DNA of 64,000 nucleotides from Mycolicibacterium litorale (GTDB lineage: Bacteria > Actinomycetota > Actinomycetes > Mycobacteriales > Mycobacteriaceae), in assembly GCF_014218295.1 (NCBI RefSeq), contig NZ_AP023287.1:682001-746000 (forward strand). The letters run 5' to 3'. How positions within the stretch are numbered: the stretch's first letter is position 1; every line of letters begins with the position of its first letter. The notes under the pieces are model-generated. The model worked only from the letters and a program-made list of their open reading frames with translations, did not search any database and was not told where the DNA came from. Position numbers and translations under genes: made by a program. Positions 30,798 to 39,215 of the stretch are shown here, in pieces.

Positions 30798-31316
30798 AGT
30801 TCTCCTCCTTCGAAGCGCATCGGTGAGTCGCTGCTCATCGTCGAACACGATTTCCACCAACGGGCTGTGCTTGAGCCACTCGTCGAGGTCCTGGCGACCA
30901 CCGACTCGCGCGGCGATCTCCGGTCGATCCTGCAGGTCTAGAACCGCTGCGATCACACGCCGCCGAGTCGGTTCTTCCACTGCCTTCGCGGTCGCGAACA
31001 AATCGGCCGTCACCCCATGTTTGAGGTGCACTACGAAGCGCGGATTAGCTCGCAAGTTCGCATACCAACTGCGACGAGTGGGCATGCCCGTGAGGTACCA
31101 GCGACCGTCCACACGGTGGAACCACACCTCGATGCGGCGCGGCAGGCCGGTGCGCCTTCCCACCGTCGTGATGTCGATGGTGCGCTCAATCGTTGATGAC
31201 TCCGGCCCGATGTCGAGGGCGCGCGCGATAGCGTCGTCCACGGTCGCAGTGCGTTCAGCCGCGCGGGAGCCCATCGCCAGGTGCCACCCCGGGTCCGCCA
31301 CAGCGTGGTAGCTCAT
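30798..31316 (-). CDS. DUF385/F420-type nitroreductase-like domain, in frame with the reductase
   Basis: A 173-codon region beginning MSYHAVADPGWHLAMGSRAA, with ITTVGRRTGLPRRIEVWFHR and YLTGMPTRRSWYANLRANPR, typical of the DUF385/F420 family; FVVHLKHGVTADL follows. It has no stop codon of its own: the frame passes through LTDALRRRRT, which is the coding reading of the downstream ribosome site, into the AKR start. Either the stop was lost or the pair is now a real fusion. Both could be F420/NADPH redox partners; that is inference. Confidence 0.75.
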
Positions 31317-31399
31317 ACGCTTCAGGAAATCAGCGTTACGGGCGTCGGGCTATCAAGATCCTCTTGAGTTTTTGCACGATCCTGTCGCTCGGTCGACCT

Positions 31400-32302
31400 T
31401 CAGGGCAGCACCGCCCCGGTGGGCCCAACCCCATCGCGCAATCGCGCCGCATCGACGCTCGGCGGAAGGCCGAATTGGCGCCGGTACTCTCGGCTGAACT
31501 GAGACGGACTCTCGTACCCAACACGCTGGCCGACGCCTGTGATGTCGTTCGGATTGTTCGCCAGCAGCAACCTGGCGGCCTGCAGCCGGATGTCTTTCTG
31601 GAACTGGATCGGACTCATAGTCGTTACCGCCTGGAAGTTGCGATGGAAGGCGGAGACGCTCATTCCCGACAACTGTGCCACCTCCTCGACCCGGAACGGC
31701 CGCGTGTAATTCTCCCGGATCCACCGCACCGCACGCCTGACGTGCGAAAGGCTGCTGTCGGCCACGCCGAGCTGACGGACGAGGTCACCATGATCCCCGG
31801 CCATCAACCACCACAGGATCTCGCGCTTGTAAAGAGGCGCTAGCACTTTCCGGTCCCGGGGCCGATCGAGGAGGCGGACCAAGCGCACGATGGCGTCGAG
31901 CAACTCATCCGGCGCTACGCTCACCGCGAAACCTGTTCGCGCGGGACCGGACTGGACTAGATGTTGCGGGCCGGCCTGCAGCAGCAGCTCGGCGATCACA
32001 GCAGGTTCCAGAGTCATCCCGAAGCCTAGCGTCGGCATGCCGGGAACGCTGTCTATTACCTGTCCCGTGACCGGGACGTCGACGGAGGCGACGAGATACT
32101 GACCGGCTCTGTAATCGTAAAATCGATCGCCTAGCGCGAGACGCTTGCCGCCCTGGGCGATTACCGCCAACACCGTCCCCGACATCGCCGTCTCCGGCGC
32201 AGGGGCATGATCGAATTTGCAGATCCGGACGCCGTCGATGGCGGTAGTCAGATCAGGCCGCGCATGCCGGTCTAGCAGTGTGCGAAGCTCATCCAGGTAC
32301 AT
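31400..32302 (-). CDS. AraC-family transcriptional regulator
   Basis: A 300-aa regulator with an N-terminal AraC_N-type cupin domain (about 20-165; GTVLAVIAQGGKRLALGD, YRAGQYLVASVDVPV) and a C-terminal double helix-turn-helix (RVEEVAQLSGMSVSAFHRNF and ITGVGQRVGYESPSQFSREY, about 205-280). This type usually controls an adjacent oxidoreductase or hydrolase. It lies 83 bases upstream of the DUF385-AKR genes on the same strand, which are its likely targets. Confidence 0.88.
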   Translation of the reverse strand: MYLDELRTLLDRHARPDLTTAIDGVRICKFDHAPAPETAMSGTVLAVIAQGGKRLALGDRFYDYRAGQYLVASVDVPVTGQVIDSVPGMPTLGFGMTLEPAVIAELLLQAGPQHLVQSGPARTGFAVSVAPDELLDAIVRLVRLLDRPRDRKVLAPLYKREILWWLMAGDHGDLVRQLGVADSSLSHVRRAVRWIRENYTRPFRVEEVAQLSGMSVSAFHRNFQAVTTMSPIQFQKDIRLQAARLLLANNPNDITGVGQRVGYESPSQFSREYRRQFGLPPSVDAARLRDGVGPTGAVLP

Positions 32303-32440
32303 TCCATTATTCCAAAGCAGAGATTACGACGGTATGGTACTCAGTTCGTGCGCTTGGTTGAAGCGCTAGGCACAGCCTGATCGGCGGTTGCCGAATCGCC
32401 CCGAGCCGGATCCGTGCGTGACGGTCCGCGGTTCACGAGC

Positions 32441-32655
32441 TCAGACCTGCTCGACCATCGGGGGGAAGAAACTCGAGCGGACGATGCTCGAATCGCGAAT
32501 CGAAAGGGTTCTGATCGCACTTCTCGCAGAGCTCGACGGAATCGTCGAACCACGGGTGGCCGCGATAGCTCTCGCGGGCTCGCACACCACCCATGTGAGG
32601 GCGGAGATACTGCTGAAAATTCGGATGGACCTTGACGATCCAGGCCACAGGTTCC
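32441..32655 (-). pseudogene. C-terminal remnant of an unassigned (possibly HD-domain) protein
   Basis: A minus-strand frame reads as ordinary protein (WIVKVHPNFQQYLRPHMGG, then YRGHPWFDDSVELCEK and DQNPFDSRFEHRPLEF) and then appears to shift frame before a tail PMVEQV and stop. The pattern resembles the C-terminal part of HD-type phosphohydrolase relatives. No start or N-terminal half is present upstream. The identification is tentative. Confidence 0.35.
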
Positions 32656-33027
32656 GGAGGTTACGGTGCGAGGACCGCTGCGGCGAACGCGCCATGGGCA
32701 TGTCGCAACTTAGGTGTCATCGATGTCGTAGTCATGAGCACGCCAGCAGGTGCCACCTCTCCACTGGCTCCTGATGAACTTAGGGCTGACCTGCGTCGGC
32801 CGTGTGTCGACCTCAGACGGCGCCGCTTGCGGTCATGTCCCGTCCAATACAACGGAAGGCGAGTCACAATGGCCACCATTCAAGCGTCATAGTCGAGCGC
32901 CACGTGCCCCGCTCGACCGACGCGGCGTGCTTGTGCATCCTGTCCACCCGGTTGCAGATGGACCACTTCGGTACCGCCGGATTGCCCGGCCCCGACTGTT
33001 GGGTTGCTAAATGCAGACGCGGTGCTC
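32656..33027. other. Gap with no supported gene
   Basis: About 370 bases between the remnant and the SnoaL-like gene. Only short frames without family resemblance are present. Confidence 0.35.
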
Positions 33028-33648
33028 CTATCGGATCGCCAGACCGGCCCAGCCGTACACTTCGCGGTACAGGTCTTCGACCTCGTTGGGCCGATCCATG
33101 CTGTAGCGATCCTGACCGACCGAATGTCCCTTCTCCGTCAGCCACAGCGAGAGCATCCGGTACGAGGGGCGGAAGCCGGCGACCCGATCGGCTGGGATCA
33201 CCAGTGCAGTGCCCGGCATGGTCGGCACGACGGTGTCTCGCTCGAAGATCGCGACCGAGCCGACCAAGCGCCAGTCGTGTCGGCGTTCGAGACGATGCAG
33301 GAACCGGATGAAGACGGTGAGGTCGGCCTCGACCCCGAGAAGTTCCCCACGGAATTCGACCGTCATCGGCACTTCCGCGACCGCGCGGTCGCCTTGCACG
33401 CGAATTACGGGCTGGCCCAGCCGGTGATAGGAGGGATCACTGGCGGCCATCGCCTTGGAGCGCTCGATGTAATCGGGAATGCTGCCGTCGAACCAGCTGG
33501 TCTGGATCTTGGCCTCGGGGTGGTAGTACTGCTCGAGTTGATCCCACCATCCGCGGTCACGGGTCTGGCGTTCGCCGGTGATCACCTGCGCGATCTCGAC
33601 GACATCGACAGCCGTCCGGGACGGCCCGAGTTCAGTTGTCGTTTGCAT
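33028..33648 (-). CDS. SnoaL-like (NTF2-fold) protein
   Basis: A 206-aa protein whose N-terminal two thirds match the NTF2-like/SnoaL_4 fold: EIAQVITGERQTRDRGWWDQ, YYHPEAKIQTSWFDGSI, VAEVPMTVEFRG and a C-terminal HDWRLVGSVAIFERD strand. Such domains form hydroxylase small subunits, isomerases or binding proteins. The neighbouring aldehyde dehydrogenase upstream, 59 bases away on the same strand, suggests a small catabolic operon. No specific substrate can be named. Confidence 0.75.
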   Translation of the reverse strand: MQTTTELGPSRTAVDVVEIAQVITGERQTRDRGWWDQLEQYYHPEAKIQTSWFDGSIPDYIERSKAMAASDPSYHRLGQPVIRVQGDRAVAEVPMTVEFRGELLGVEADLTVFIRFLHRLERRHDWRLVGSVAIFERDTVVPTMPGTALVIPADRVAGFRPSYRMLSLWLTEKGHSVGQDRYSMDRPNEVEDLYREVYGWAGLAIR

Positions 33649-33707
33649 GATTATCGTCCTGTCTGTGTATGAGTAGGTGAAAGAAGTGATGGGTGGCTGG
33701 TCGTGTG

Positions 33708-35213
33708 CTAGATCGGCAGCTCAACCGGGGTGTTGCGGACGTTGATCCAGATCAGGTCGGTGAGATCCTCGCGCGCGTGCGCACCGTGCCGTCCCCATCC
33801 GCTGTCGCGGACTCCGCCGATGGGTGCTTCCATGGAGTCCTCGACGGTCGGGCTGTTGACGTGGACCATGCCGGACTTGATATTTCGAGCCAGCTGCAGG
33901 CCGCGGTAGGCGTCACCGGATAGCACCGATGCCGTGAGACCGTAGAGCGACCGGTTGATCACGTCCACGCCCTCTTCCGCCGAGTCGACCGGCTGAACGA
34001 CCAACAGGGGGCCGAAAGTCTCCTCGTACGAAGCGATCGCGTCATCCGGCACGTCGGTCAGGATCGTCGGCTCGTGGACTCGGCCTTGGTGGCTTCCTCC
34101 GGTGACGATCTTGGCACCCTTGTCGACGGCATCGGCAATTCTCTCCTGCATGACGGCGACGGCACGGTCGTTGATCAGCGGCCCGATCACGGTTTGCGGG
34201 TCCATCGGATCGCCCTGTGGCAGGTTGGCAGCACGCTGCGCCAGCCTGCTGACGAATTCCTCATACAGTGGTCGCTCGACCAGCACCTTCCGCGCGTTCA
34301 GACAGATCTGACCTTGGTGGAAAAACGCGCTGTAGTTGGCGATTCGGACGGCTTCGTCAAGATCGGCGTCGGCCGTTATCAAGATCGGGTTGTAGCCTCC
34401 GAGCTCCATTACGGACCGTTTCAGCGTCCTGCCCGCCCGCTCTGCGAGCATCCGCCCGGTGCGAACACTGCCGATGAAGTAGACACAGCGCACCTCCGGC
34501 CGGTCGAAGAAGACGTCAGCGATCGGGCCGGCATCTCCAGGGGCATGCGTCACCACATTGATCACCCCGGGAGGAAAGCCGGCTTCGTCGGCGACTTGGG
34601 CGACCACCAGACCGGCAGAGATCGGCGCCTCCTCCGACGGCTTGACGACGATGGTGTTACCTGCGGCAATGGTCTGCGCGACTGAACGCCAGACCAGCAC
34701 ATTCGCGCCGTTCCAGGGCGTGAAGTCGACCACGACACCCAATGGCCGACGGACGGCGATCGACAAGGTGCTCTGATCTCCCGCGGCGAGTACCTCGCCC
34801 TTGGTCTCATGGGCCCAGCCGGCGGCCTGCCGCAGGACGTTGATCACGACATGCTGCTGGAAGCGAGCGAAAGCCAGCGACGATCCGGTTTCCTCAGCCA
34901 AGATCAACGCCAGCTCGTCTTGGCGCCGCTCCACGATCGCGGCCGCGCGCAGGAACAATGCCTGCCGGTCTTCCGGGCTCATGGCGGCCCAGCCGGAAAA
35001 TGCACGATGGGCTGCAGATACTGCGACATTCGCATCGGCCGCGGTGCCGGCAGCAGCCCTCGCATACAACGCGTCGTTGTAGGGATTGCGGACATCGAAG
35101 GTCGCGCCACCGGCGGCGGTAGTCCACTGCCCGTTGATGTAGTGCCGGTAAGTGTGTGCGGCTGTTACTTCATCGATTCCTGACGAGGCCGCGGTTGACT
35201 CGGTGATAGACAT
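33708..35213 (-). CDS. NAD(P)-dependent aldehyde dehydrogenase (benzaldehyde/vanillin DH-like)
   Basis: A 501-aa ALDH. It has FTPWNGANVLVWRSVAQTIA (cofactor-binding region), VVKPSEEAPISAG, VMELGGYNPILI with the general-base Glu (about 267), and HQGQICLNARKVLVE with the catalytic Cys (about 300). The start MSITESTAASSG follows AGAGGAAG; upstream in-frame codons are noise. The sequence style (GYNP, ICLNARK) is that of aromatic aldehyde dehydrogenases. It is divergent from a LysR regulator, with an inverted repeat between, and followed by the SnoaL-like gene. Confidence 0.88.
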   Translation of the reverse strand: MSITESTAASSGIDEVTAAHTYRHYINGQWTTAAGGATFDVRNPYNDALYARAAAGTAADANVAVSAAHRAFSGWAAMSPEDRQALFLRAAAIVERRQDELALILAEETGSSLAFARFQQHVVINVLRQAAGWAHETKGEVLAAGDQSTLSIAVRRPLGVVVDFTPWNGANVLVWRSVAQTIAAGNTIVVKPSEEAPISAGLVVAQVADEAGFPPGVINVVTHAPGDAGPIADVFFDRPEVRCVYFIGSVRTGRMLAERAGRTLKRSVMELGGYNPILITADADLDEAVRIANYSAFFHQGQICLNARKVLVERPLYEEFVSRLAQRAANLPQGDPMDPQTVIGPLINDRAVAVMQERIADAVDKGAKIVTGGSHQGRVHEPTILTDVPDDAIASYEETFGPLLVVQPVDSAEEGVDVINRSLYGLTASVLSGDAYRGLQLARNIKSGMVHVNSPTVEDSMEAPIGGVRDSGWGRHGAHAREDLTDLIWINVRNTPVELPI

Positions 35214-35516
35214 CAGTCTTCCTCTCTTCGTGGAGTGGAAGGGACTCGTGAAGCCCTCGTGTGCAGAGGGTGGCAACGGTGCGCTCGGCACGCAGGTCAC
35301 CAATCGCCTCGGTTACGTGCGAGCACAGGGCAGACATCGACGGAGCCGGCGGGTGCGGCATCTGCCACCCAGGTGCCCGCCGGTCTCGTGCCATGACTGC
35401 GAAATCGTCGTTGCGGTCATCACGTCCCTTCCCGGTTGATGGGTTCCGTCAACCTGGTTTTAGGGTCTGCCGGCGGCAACGATTAGTCCAACAGATTCTG
35501 ACGATGACGGTAATCT
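35214..35516. other. Divergent control region, ALDH / LysR
   Basis: A 303-bp gap between divergent starts. It contains the inverted repeat at 35434-35454 and a TAATCT near the LysR start, but no gene. Confidence 0.5.
35434..35454. promoter_or_regulatory. Candidate LysR operator (GGTTGA-N9-TCAACC)
   Basis: A perfect six-base inverted repeat with a nine-base spacer lies about 60 bases before the LysR ATG, in the ALDH/LysR divergent gap. The size and position suit LysR-type binding, although it is not the textbook T-N11-A form. Confidence 0.45.
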
Positions 35517-36425
35517 ATGACGTCGATGGAACTTCGCCAGCTGGAGCATTTCGTTGCCCTCGCGGAGGAGTTGCACTTCACCCGCGCCGCGGGGCGGGTC
35601 CATATCGTGCAGTCCGCCCTCTCGACCTCGATCCGGACGCTGGAGCGAGAACTCGGCGCGACCCTCGTCACGCGATCGGCCAAGCAGGTCCGCCTCACCG
35701 ATGCCGGACAGGCGTTCCTGACGGAGGCCAGGCGGACTCTCGCCGCGGCCGATGCCGCACGGAATGCGGTCGCGTTGGTAGGAGGAGTCCTCACCGGAAC
35801 CTTGTCGGTCGGCTATATGCCCGCACCGAACAGCTTCGACCTGCCGGGATTGCTGAACCGTTTCCACCGGGCCCATCCGGGCGTCAACCTTCGACTTCGC
35901 AACGTTCCCAGTACGGAATTGATCGAGCAAGTTCGCAGGCACGCTCTTGATCTCGCCTTCGTGTCTTCCCCCGTCCCGCCACCGCGCGCCGTACAGATCG
36001 ATACCCTGATCAGGTCGCCCATGCCGTTGGCTTGCCCCGTCGGCCATCGACTGGCGGCCAAGACCCGTATCGAGCTCGGCGATCTCACACCCGAGATCTT
36101 CATCGATTTCGTCTCGGGGTGGGGTACGCGCGTGGCCACCGACCAGCTGTTCAGCCAAGCCGGGCTGCATCGCTCGATTGCCTTCGAGGTCAACGACATC
36201 CCGCTCTGTATCAAGCTTGTCGAACAAGGACTGGGAATCGCTTTCGTTCCGCCGGAGGTCGCCGAGGCGAATCCTCAGCTGCACTATCTGACAGTCGACC
36301 CGGCTCCCGTCTGGCATATCGGCGTGGCACACCAGCAACGCCAGCAGATGTCCGCGGCCGGGAGGACGATGCTTGACCTCATCGAGACGTCTTTGTCCCC
36401 AGACCTTCGTTCACGAAACGGGTAG
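35517..36425 (+). CDS. LysR-family transcriptional regulator
   Basis: A 302-aa LTTR. The N-terminal winged helix is complete: LRQLEHFVALAEELHFTRAA, VHIVQSALSTSIRTLEREL, LVTRSAKQVRLTDAG. The substrate-binding domain is of normal length (about 90-295), including GTLSVGYM and VEQGLGIAFVPPEV. Two ATGs three codons apart (35517, 35526) are possible. By position it should regulate the divergent aldehyde dehydrogenase and itself. Confidence 0.9.
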   Translation: MTSMELRQLEHFVALAEELHFTRAAGRVHIVQSALSTSIRTLERELGATLVTRSAKQVRLTDAGQAFLTEARRTLAAADAARNAVALVGGVLTGTLSVGYMPAPNSFDLPGLLNRFHRAHPGVNLRLRNVPSTELIEQVRRHALDLAFVSSPVPPPRAVQIDTLIRSPMPLACPVGHRLAAKTRIELGDLTPEIFIDFVSGWGTRVATDQLFSQAGLHRSIAFEVNDIPLCIKLVEQGLGIAFVPPEVAEANPQLHYLTVDPAPVWHIGVAHQQRQQMSAAGRTMLDLIETSLSPDLRSRNG

Positions 36426-36689
36426 CCACCGTTGGTCGAAGGACCAGTGACCGAAAAAGGCGAGCGGTGCAGTCGTGGTCCTTCCGCCGGACGACTTGGA
36501 CCGTCATCGCCGGCTGGGAACGACCCGAGCCCGTCGAACTCGAGCATCTGGACGTCGGTCACCCAGCCGTTGTCGCGGCAGTCAAGAGCCTCAACCGGGG
36601 GTTACCAGTACGGACTGCCGGATTGCCCTGGGCTGGAGCCAGATTGCCCATAGGGGTCGACCATCACAGGGTCATCGATGCCCGCCAGC
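36426..36689. other. Gap with no supported gene
   Basis: About 260 bases between the LysR gene and the dehydrogenase remnant. Open frames exist, but nothing is recognisable. Confidence 0.35.
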
Positions 36690-37018
36690 AGCGGCGTCGT
36701 GCTGCAACCCGCTAGGAACCGAATGCGACGGGCATCCAGTTGCGAGGAGGCGACGGGCGATCTGCTGGGTCTCGGCGCGGGCAGCGTCGGCTTCATCATG
36801 ATCCGGTTGGCGAAGGCGATGACCGGGGCGAGTGATCGCCACCTCCAGCCGGGGCGACTACCGGGCCCGGGCCACGAATATGGGCGCCGACGCTGTCGTC
36901 GACCACCACCGACTTCTGGCCGCCGCCGATCTGGCGGACGGGGTGCTGCGGACCACCGTCACCCGGACCATCGAGGATTGCTCGGCGGCCGGACTCAACG
37001 ACGCACAACGCGGCGTCG
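36690..37018 (+). pseudogene. Middle and C-terminal remnant of zinc-type alcohol dehydrogenase
   Basis: One frame gives LLGLGAGSVGFIMIRLAKAM, the Rossmann glycine motif of MDR dehydrogenases. After a one-base shift another gives VIATSSRGDYRARATNMGAD and AVVDHHRLLAAA. A jump over roughly 80 missing residues follows, and then TTVTRTIEDCSAAGLNDAQR, the family's C-terminal block. With 20510-20662 it could make up most of one gene of the zinc-type alcohol dehydrogenase-like family. Confidence 0.7.
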
Positions 37019-37055
37019 GATTCACTCCACGGCGGAGCCAGCGGATTGACGCGGG

Positions 37056-38780
37056 TCATGCGACCGGCTCCGGCTGCCGTCCCCGCACCAGCCTCCCAGG
37101 CCTGGCTTCGGTGGGCACACCACGCTCGGCGATGACCACACCGGACACGACCGTGGCGACGTAGCCGTCGGCCGTCTGGTCGAGTCGCTTGCCGCCGGCC
37201 GGCAGATCGTGGGTGACGACGGGCTTGTGCAGCCGCAGGGCGGCGTGGTCGATCACGTTGAGGTCGGCCTTGTAGCCGACGGCGATGCGGCCGCGGTCGG
37301 CCAGCCCGGCCACCCCCGCGGGTACCGACGTCAGCTCGCGCACCGCCTCGGCCACCGACAGCCGGCCGGTGGGCCGATCCCGCGTCCAGTGCGCCAGCAG
37401 GAACGTGGGAAAGCTTGCGTCGCAGATCATTCCGTAGTGGGCGCCGCCGTCGCCGAGCCCCAGCACCACGTCGTCGCGGCGCATCAACTGACCGACCGTG
37501 TCGAGTGAGTTGTTCTCGTAGTTGCCCAACGCCAGCAGCATCATCGCGTGCCCGTCGTCGTCGAGCAGCCGGTCGTAGGCCTCCTCCAGCGGGCTGACCC
37601 CGCGCGCGGCGGCGCGGGCCGCGATCGACGTCGAGGCGGCCGGTTCGTAGTCGGGAGACTCGCCGAGCGGGAAGATCCAGTTCCACGCCTGCACCATGAA
37701 CATCAGGGGATGGCCCGAATTCGACGGCGTGTCGCTCAGGATGCGTTCGCGCACTTCGGGTTTGCGCATCTCGGCGACGCGCTCGGCCAGCGGCAGCCCG
37801 GCGATCTCCTGGTAGCTCGGGTACATGATGAACGGGTTTCCGCTCACCTCGAGGCCGATCACCATGCCGATAGGCCGGGGGAACATCTGCGCGGTGATCG
37901 ACCCGCCCGCGGCGTTGAACTTCTCGACGAGGTTCATCGCCTGCGGCCACACCGGGTCACCGACGTTGCCGGTCAGCAGGGAGAACGTCACCGGCAGGCC
38001 GACGTCGGCGGCCACCTCGAACACCTGCCGCAGCACCGTCTCGTACCCGCCGGCCGGGATGTCGGGGACGAACTGCAACAGCCCGCCGCCGCCGTCGGCG
38101 ACCCCGGAGGCGATGGCCGCGATCTCGGCCTGCGCGGCGTCGTAGGTCGGGATCGGCGCCCCGCTCGAGGTCTTGTGCAGGGCGAACCGCGACGACGCGA
38201 AACCCAGCGCACCGGCTTCGACCGCCTCCTTGGCCAGCGCCCGCATCCGCGCGAGGTCCTCGTCGGTCGCCGGTTCCCGGTCCGCGCCGCGCTGACCCAT
38301 CGTGTACACCCGCAGCGGCGAATGCGGCAGGTACGCCGCCACGTCGATGTCACGGGAACGGGCGTCGACGGCGTCGAGATACTCCGGGAACGTCTCCCAG
38401 GTCCACGGCAGGCCGTCGACCATCACGACGCCCGGGATGTCCTCCACGCCGGCCATCACGTCGACGAGGACGTCGTGGTCCGCCGGGCGGCACGGGGCGA
38501 AACCCACCCCGCAGTTGCCCATCACCGCGGTGGTCACCCCGTGCGCCGACGACGGCGTCATCCGGTCCGACCAGATCGCCTGACCGTCGTAATGGGTGTG
38601 CAGGTCGACGAATCCAGGCGTGACGAGCAACCCGGTGGCGTCGATCTCCCGCGCACCTTGGTCGACGACGGTGCCGACCGTGGTGATGACCCCGCCCGAA
38701 ACCGCCACGTCGCCCACGAACGGCTCACCGCCGAGCCCGTCGACGATCGTGCCGTGGCGAATCACGAGGTCACATGTCAT
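37056..38780 (-). CDS. N-acyl-D-amino-acid deacylase-type amidohydrolase (amidohydrolase 3)
   Basis: A 574-aa metal-dependent hydrolase. It has LVIRHGTIVDGLGGEPF at the N-terminus, the HxH metal site in GFVDLHTHYDGQAIW (about 57-71), MGNCGVGFAP, ALGFASSRFALHKTSSG, LGDGGAHYGMICD (metal Asp/His, about 455-467) and a C-terminal beta-sandwich ending GRIAVGYKADLNVID. The family removes acyl groups from D-amino acids or opens cyclic amides. It is divergent from the VOC gene with only 22 bases between starts. A TACATT box six bases before the ATG suggests a leaderless message. Confidence 0.87.
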   Translation of the reverse strand: MTCDLVIRHGTIVDGLGGEPFVGDVAVSGGVITTVGTVVDQGAREIDATGLLVTPGFVDLHTHYDGQAIWSDRMTPSSAHGVTTAVMGNCGVGFAPCRPADHDVLVDVMAGVEDIPGVVMVDGLPWTWETFPEYLDAVDARSRDIDVAAYLPHSPLRVYTMGQRGADREPATDEDLARMRALAKEAVEAGALGFASSRFALHKTSSGAPIPTYDAAQAEIAAIASGVADGGGGLLQFVPDIPAGGYETVLRQVFEVAADVGLPVTFSLLTGNVGDPVWPQAMNLVEKFNAAGGSITAQMFPRPIGMVIGLEVSGNPFIMYPSYQEIAGLPLAERVAEMRKPEVRERILSDTPSNSGHPLMFMVQAWNWIFPLGESPDYEPAASTSIAARAAARGVSPLEEAYDRLLDDDGHAMMLLALGNYENNSLDTVGQLMRRDDVVLGLGDGGAHYGMICDASFPTFLLAHWTRDRPTGRLSVAEAVRELTSVPAGVAGLADRGRIAVGYKADLNVIDHAALRLHKPVVTHDLPAGGKRLDQTADGYVATVVSGVVIAERGVPTEARPGRLVRGRQPEPVA

Positions 38781-38786
38781 ACCCCG

Positions 38787-38796
38787 AATGTACGGT
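38787..38796. promoter_or_regulatory. Overlapping back-to-back leaderless -10 boxes
   Basis: On the minus strand TACATT (38787-38792) lies six bases before the deacylase ATG. On the plus strand TACGGT (38791-38796) lies six bases before the VOC GTG. The two boxes share two bases, so both genes would be transcribed outwards from one site without leaders. Confidence 0.5.
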
Positions 38797-38802
38797 GACT
38801 GT

Positions 38803-39192
38803 GTGATCGATCACTTCGGAATCAACTGCGCGGACTTCGAGAAGTCGAAGGAGTTCTACGACAAGGTGCTCGGCGTACTGGGCTACACGCGCCAGATGGA
38901 TTTCGGGGTGGCCATCGGCTACGGCGCCGACGGCCATCCGGCGTTGTGGATCGCCGATATGAACGCCGGCAACGTGCCCGGCCCGAACCGCGAGATGCAC
39001 GTCGCGTTCGCGGCGAAGGATCCCGAGAGCGTGCAGGCGTTCTTCCACACCGCGCTCGCGCTCGGAGTCGAACCGCTGCACGAGCCTCGGCTGTGGCCGG
39101 AGTACCACGACAACTACTACGGCGCGTTCGTGCGCGATCCGGACGGCAACAACGTCGAGGCGGTCTTCCACGGCGGCGGTCCGCAGACCTGA
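38803..39192 (+). CDS. VOC (glyoxalase/bleomycin-resistance) family protein
   Basis: A 129-aa single VOC module. It starts VIDHFGINCADFEKSKEFYD, with the family's first metal His, then MHVAFAAKDPESVQAFF, and ends with DPDGNNVEAVFHGGG carrying the metal Glu. The GTG at 38803 is favoured because the conserved N-terminus begins there and a TACGGT box lies six bases ahead; an ATG at 38788 is in frame but overlaps that box. The function could be lyase, dioxygenase or resistance. Confidence 0.8.
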   Translation: MIDHFGINCADFEKSKEFYDKVLGVLGYTRQMDFGVAIGYGADGHPALWIADMNAGNVPGPNREMHVAFAAKDPESVQAFFHTALALGVEPLHEPRLWPEYHDNYYGAFVRDPDGNNVEAVFHGGGPQT

Positions 39193-39203
39193 CGTTCGCT
39201 GGG

Positions 39204-39209
39204 TAGGTT
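39204..39209 (+). promoter_or_regulatory. Predicted leaderless -10 box of DinB gene (TAGGTT)
   Basis: TAGGTT is separated by six bases from the ATG at 39216, with no ribosome-binding site visible. Confidence 0.45.
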
Positions 39210-39215
39210 GGCCAT

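Noticed and set aside
19524..37018. An intact insertion sequence, integron or prophage in the accessory block
   Set aside because: No transposase or integrase gene, terminal inverted repeats, target duplications, att-like tRNA or phage genes were seen between 19.5 and 37 kb.
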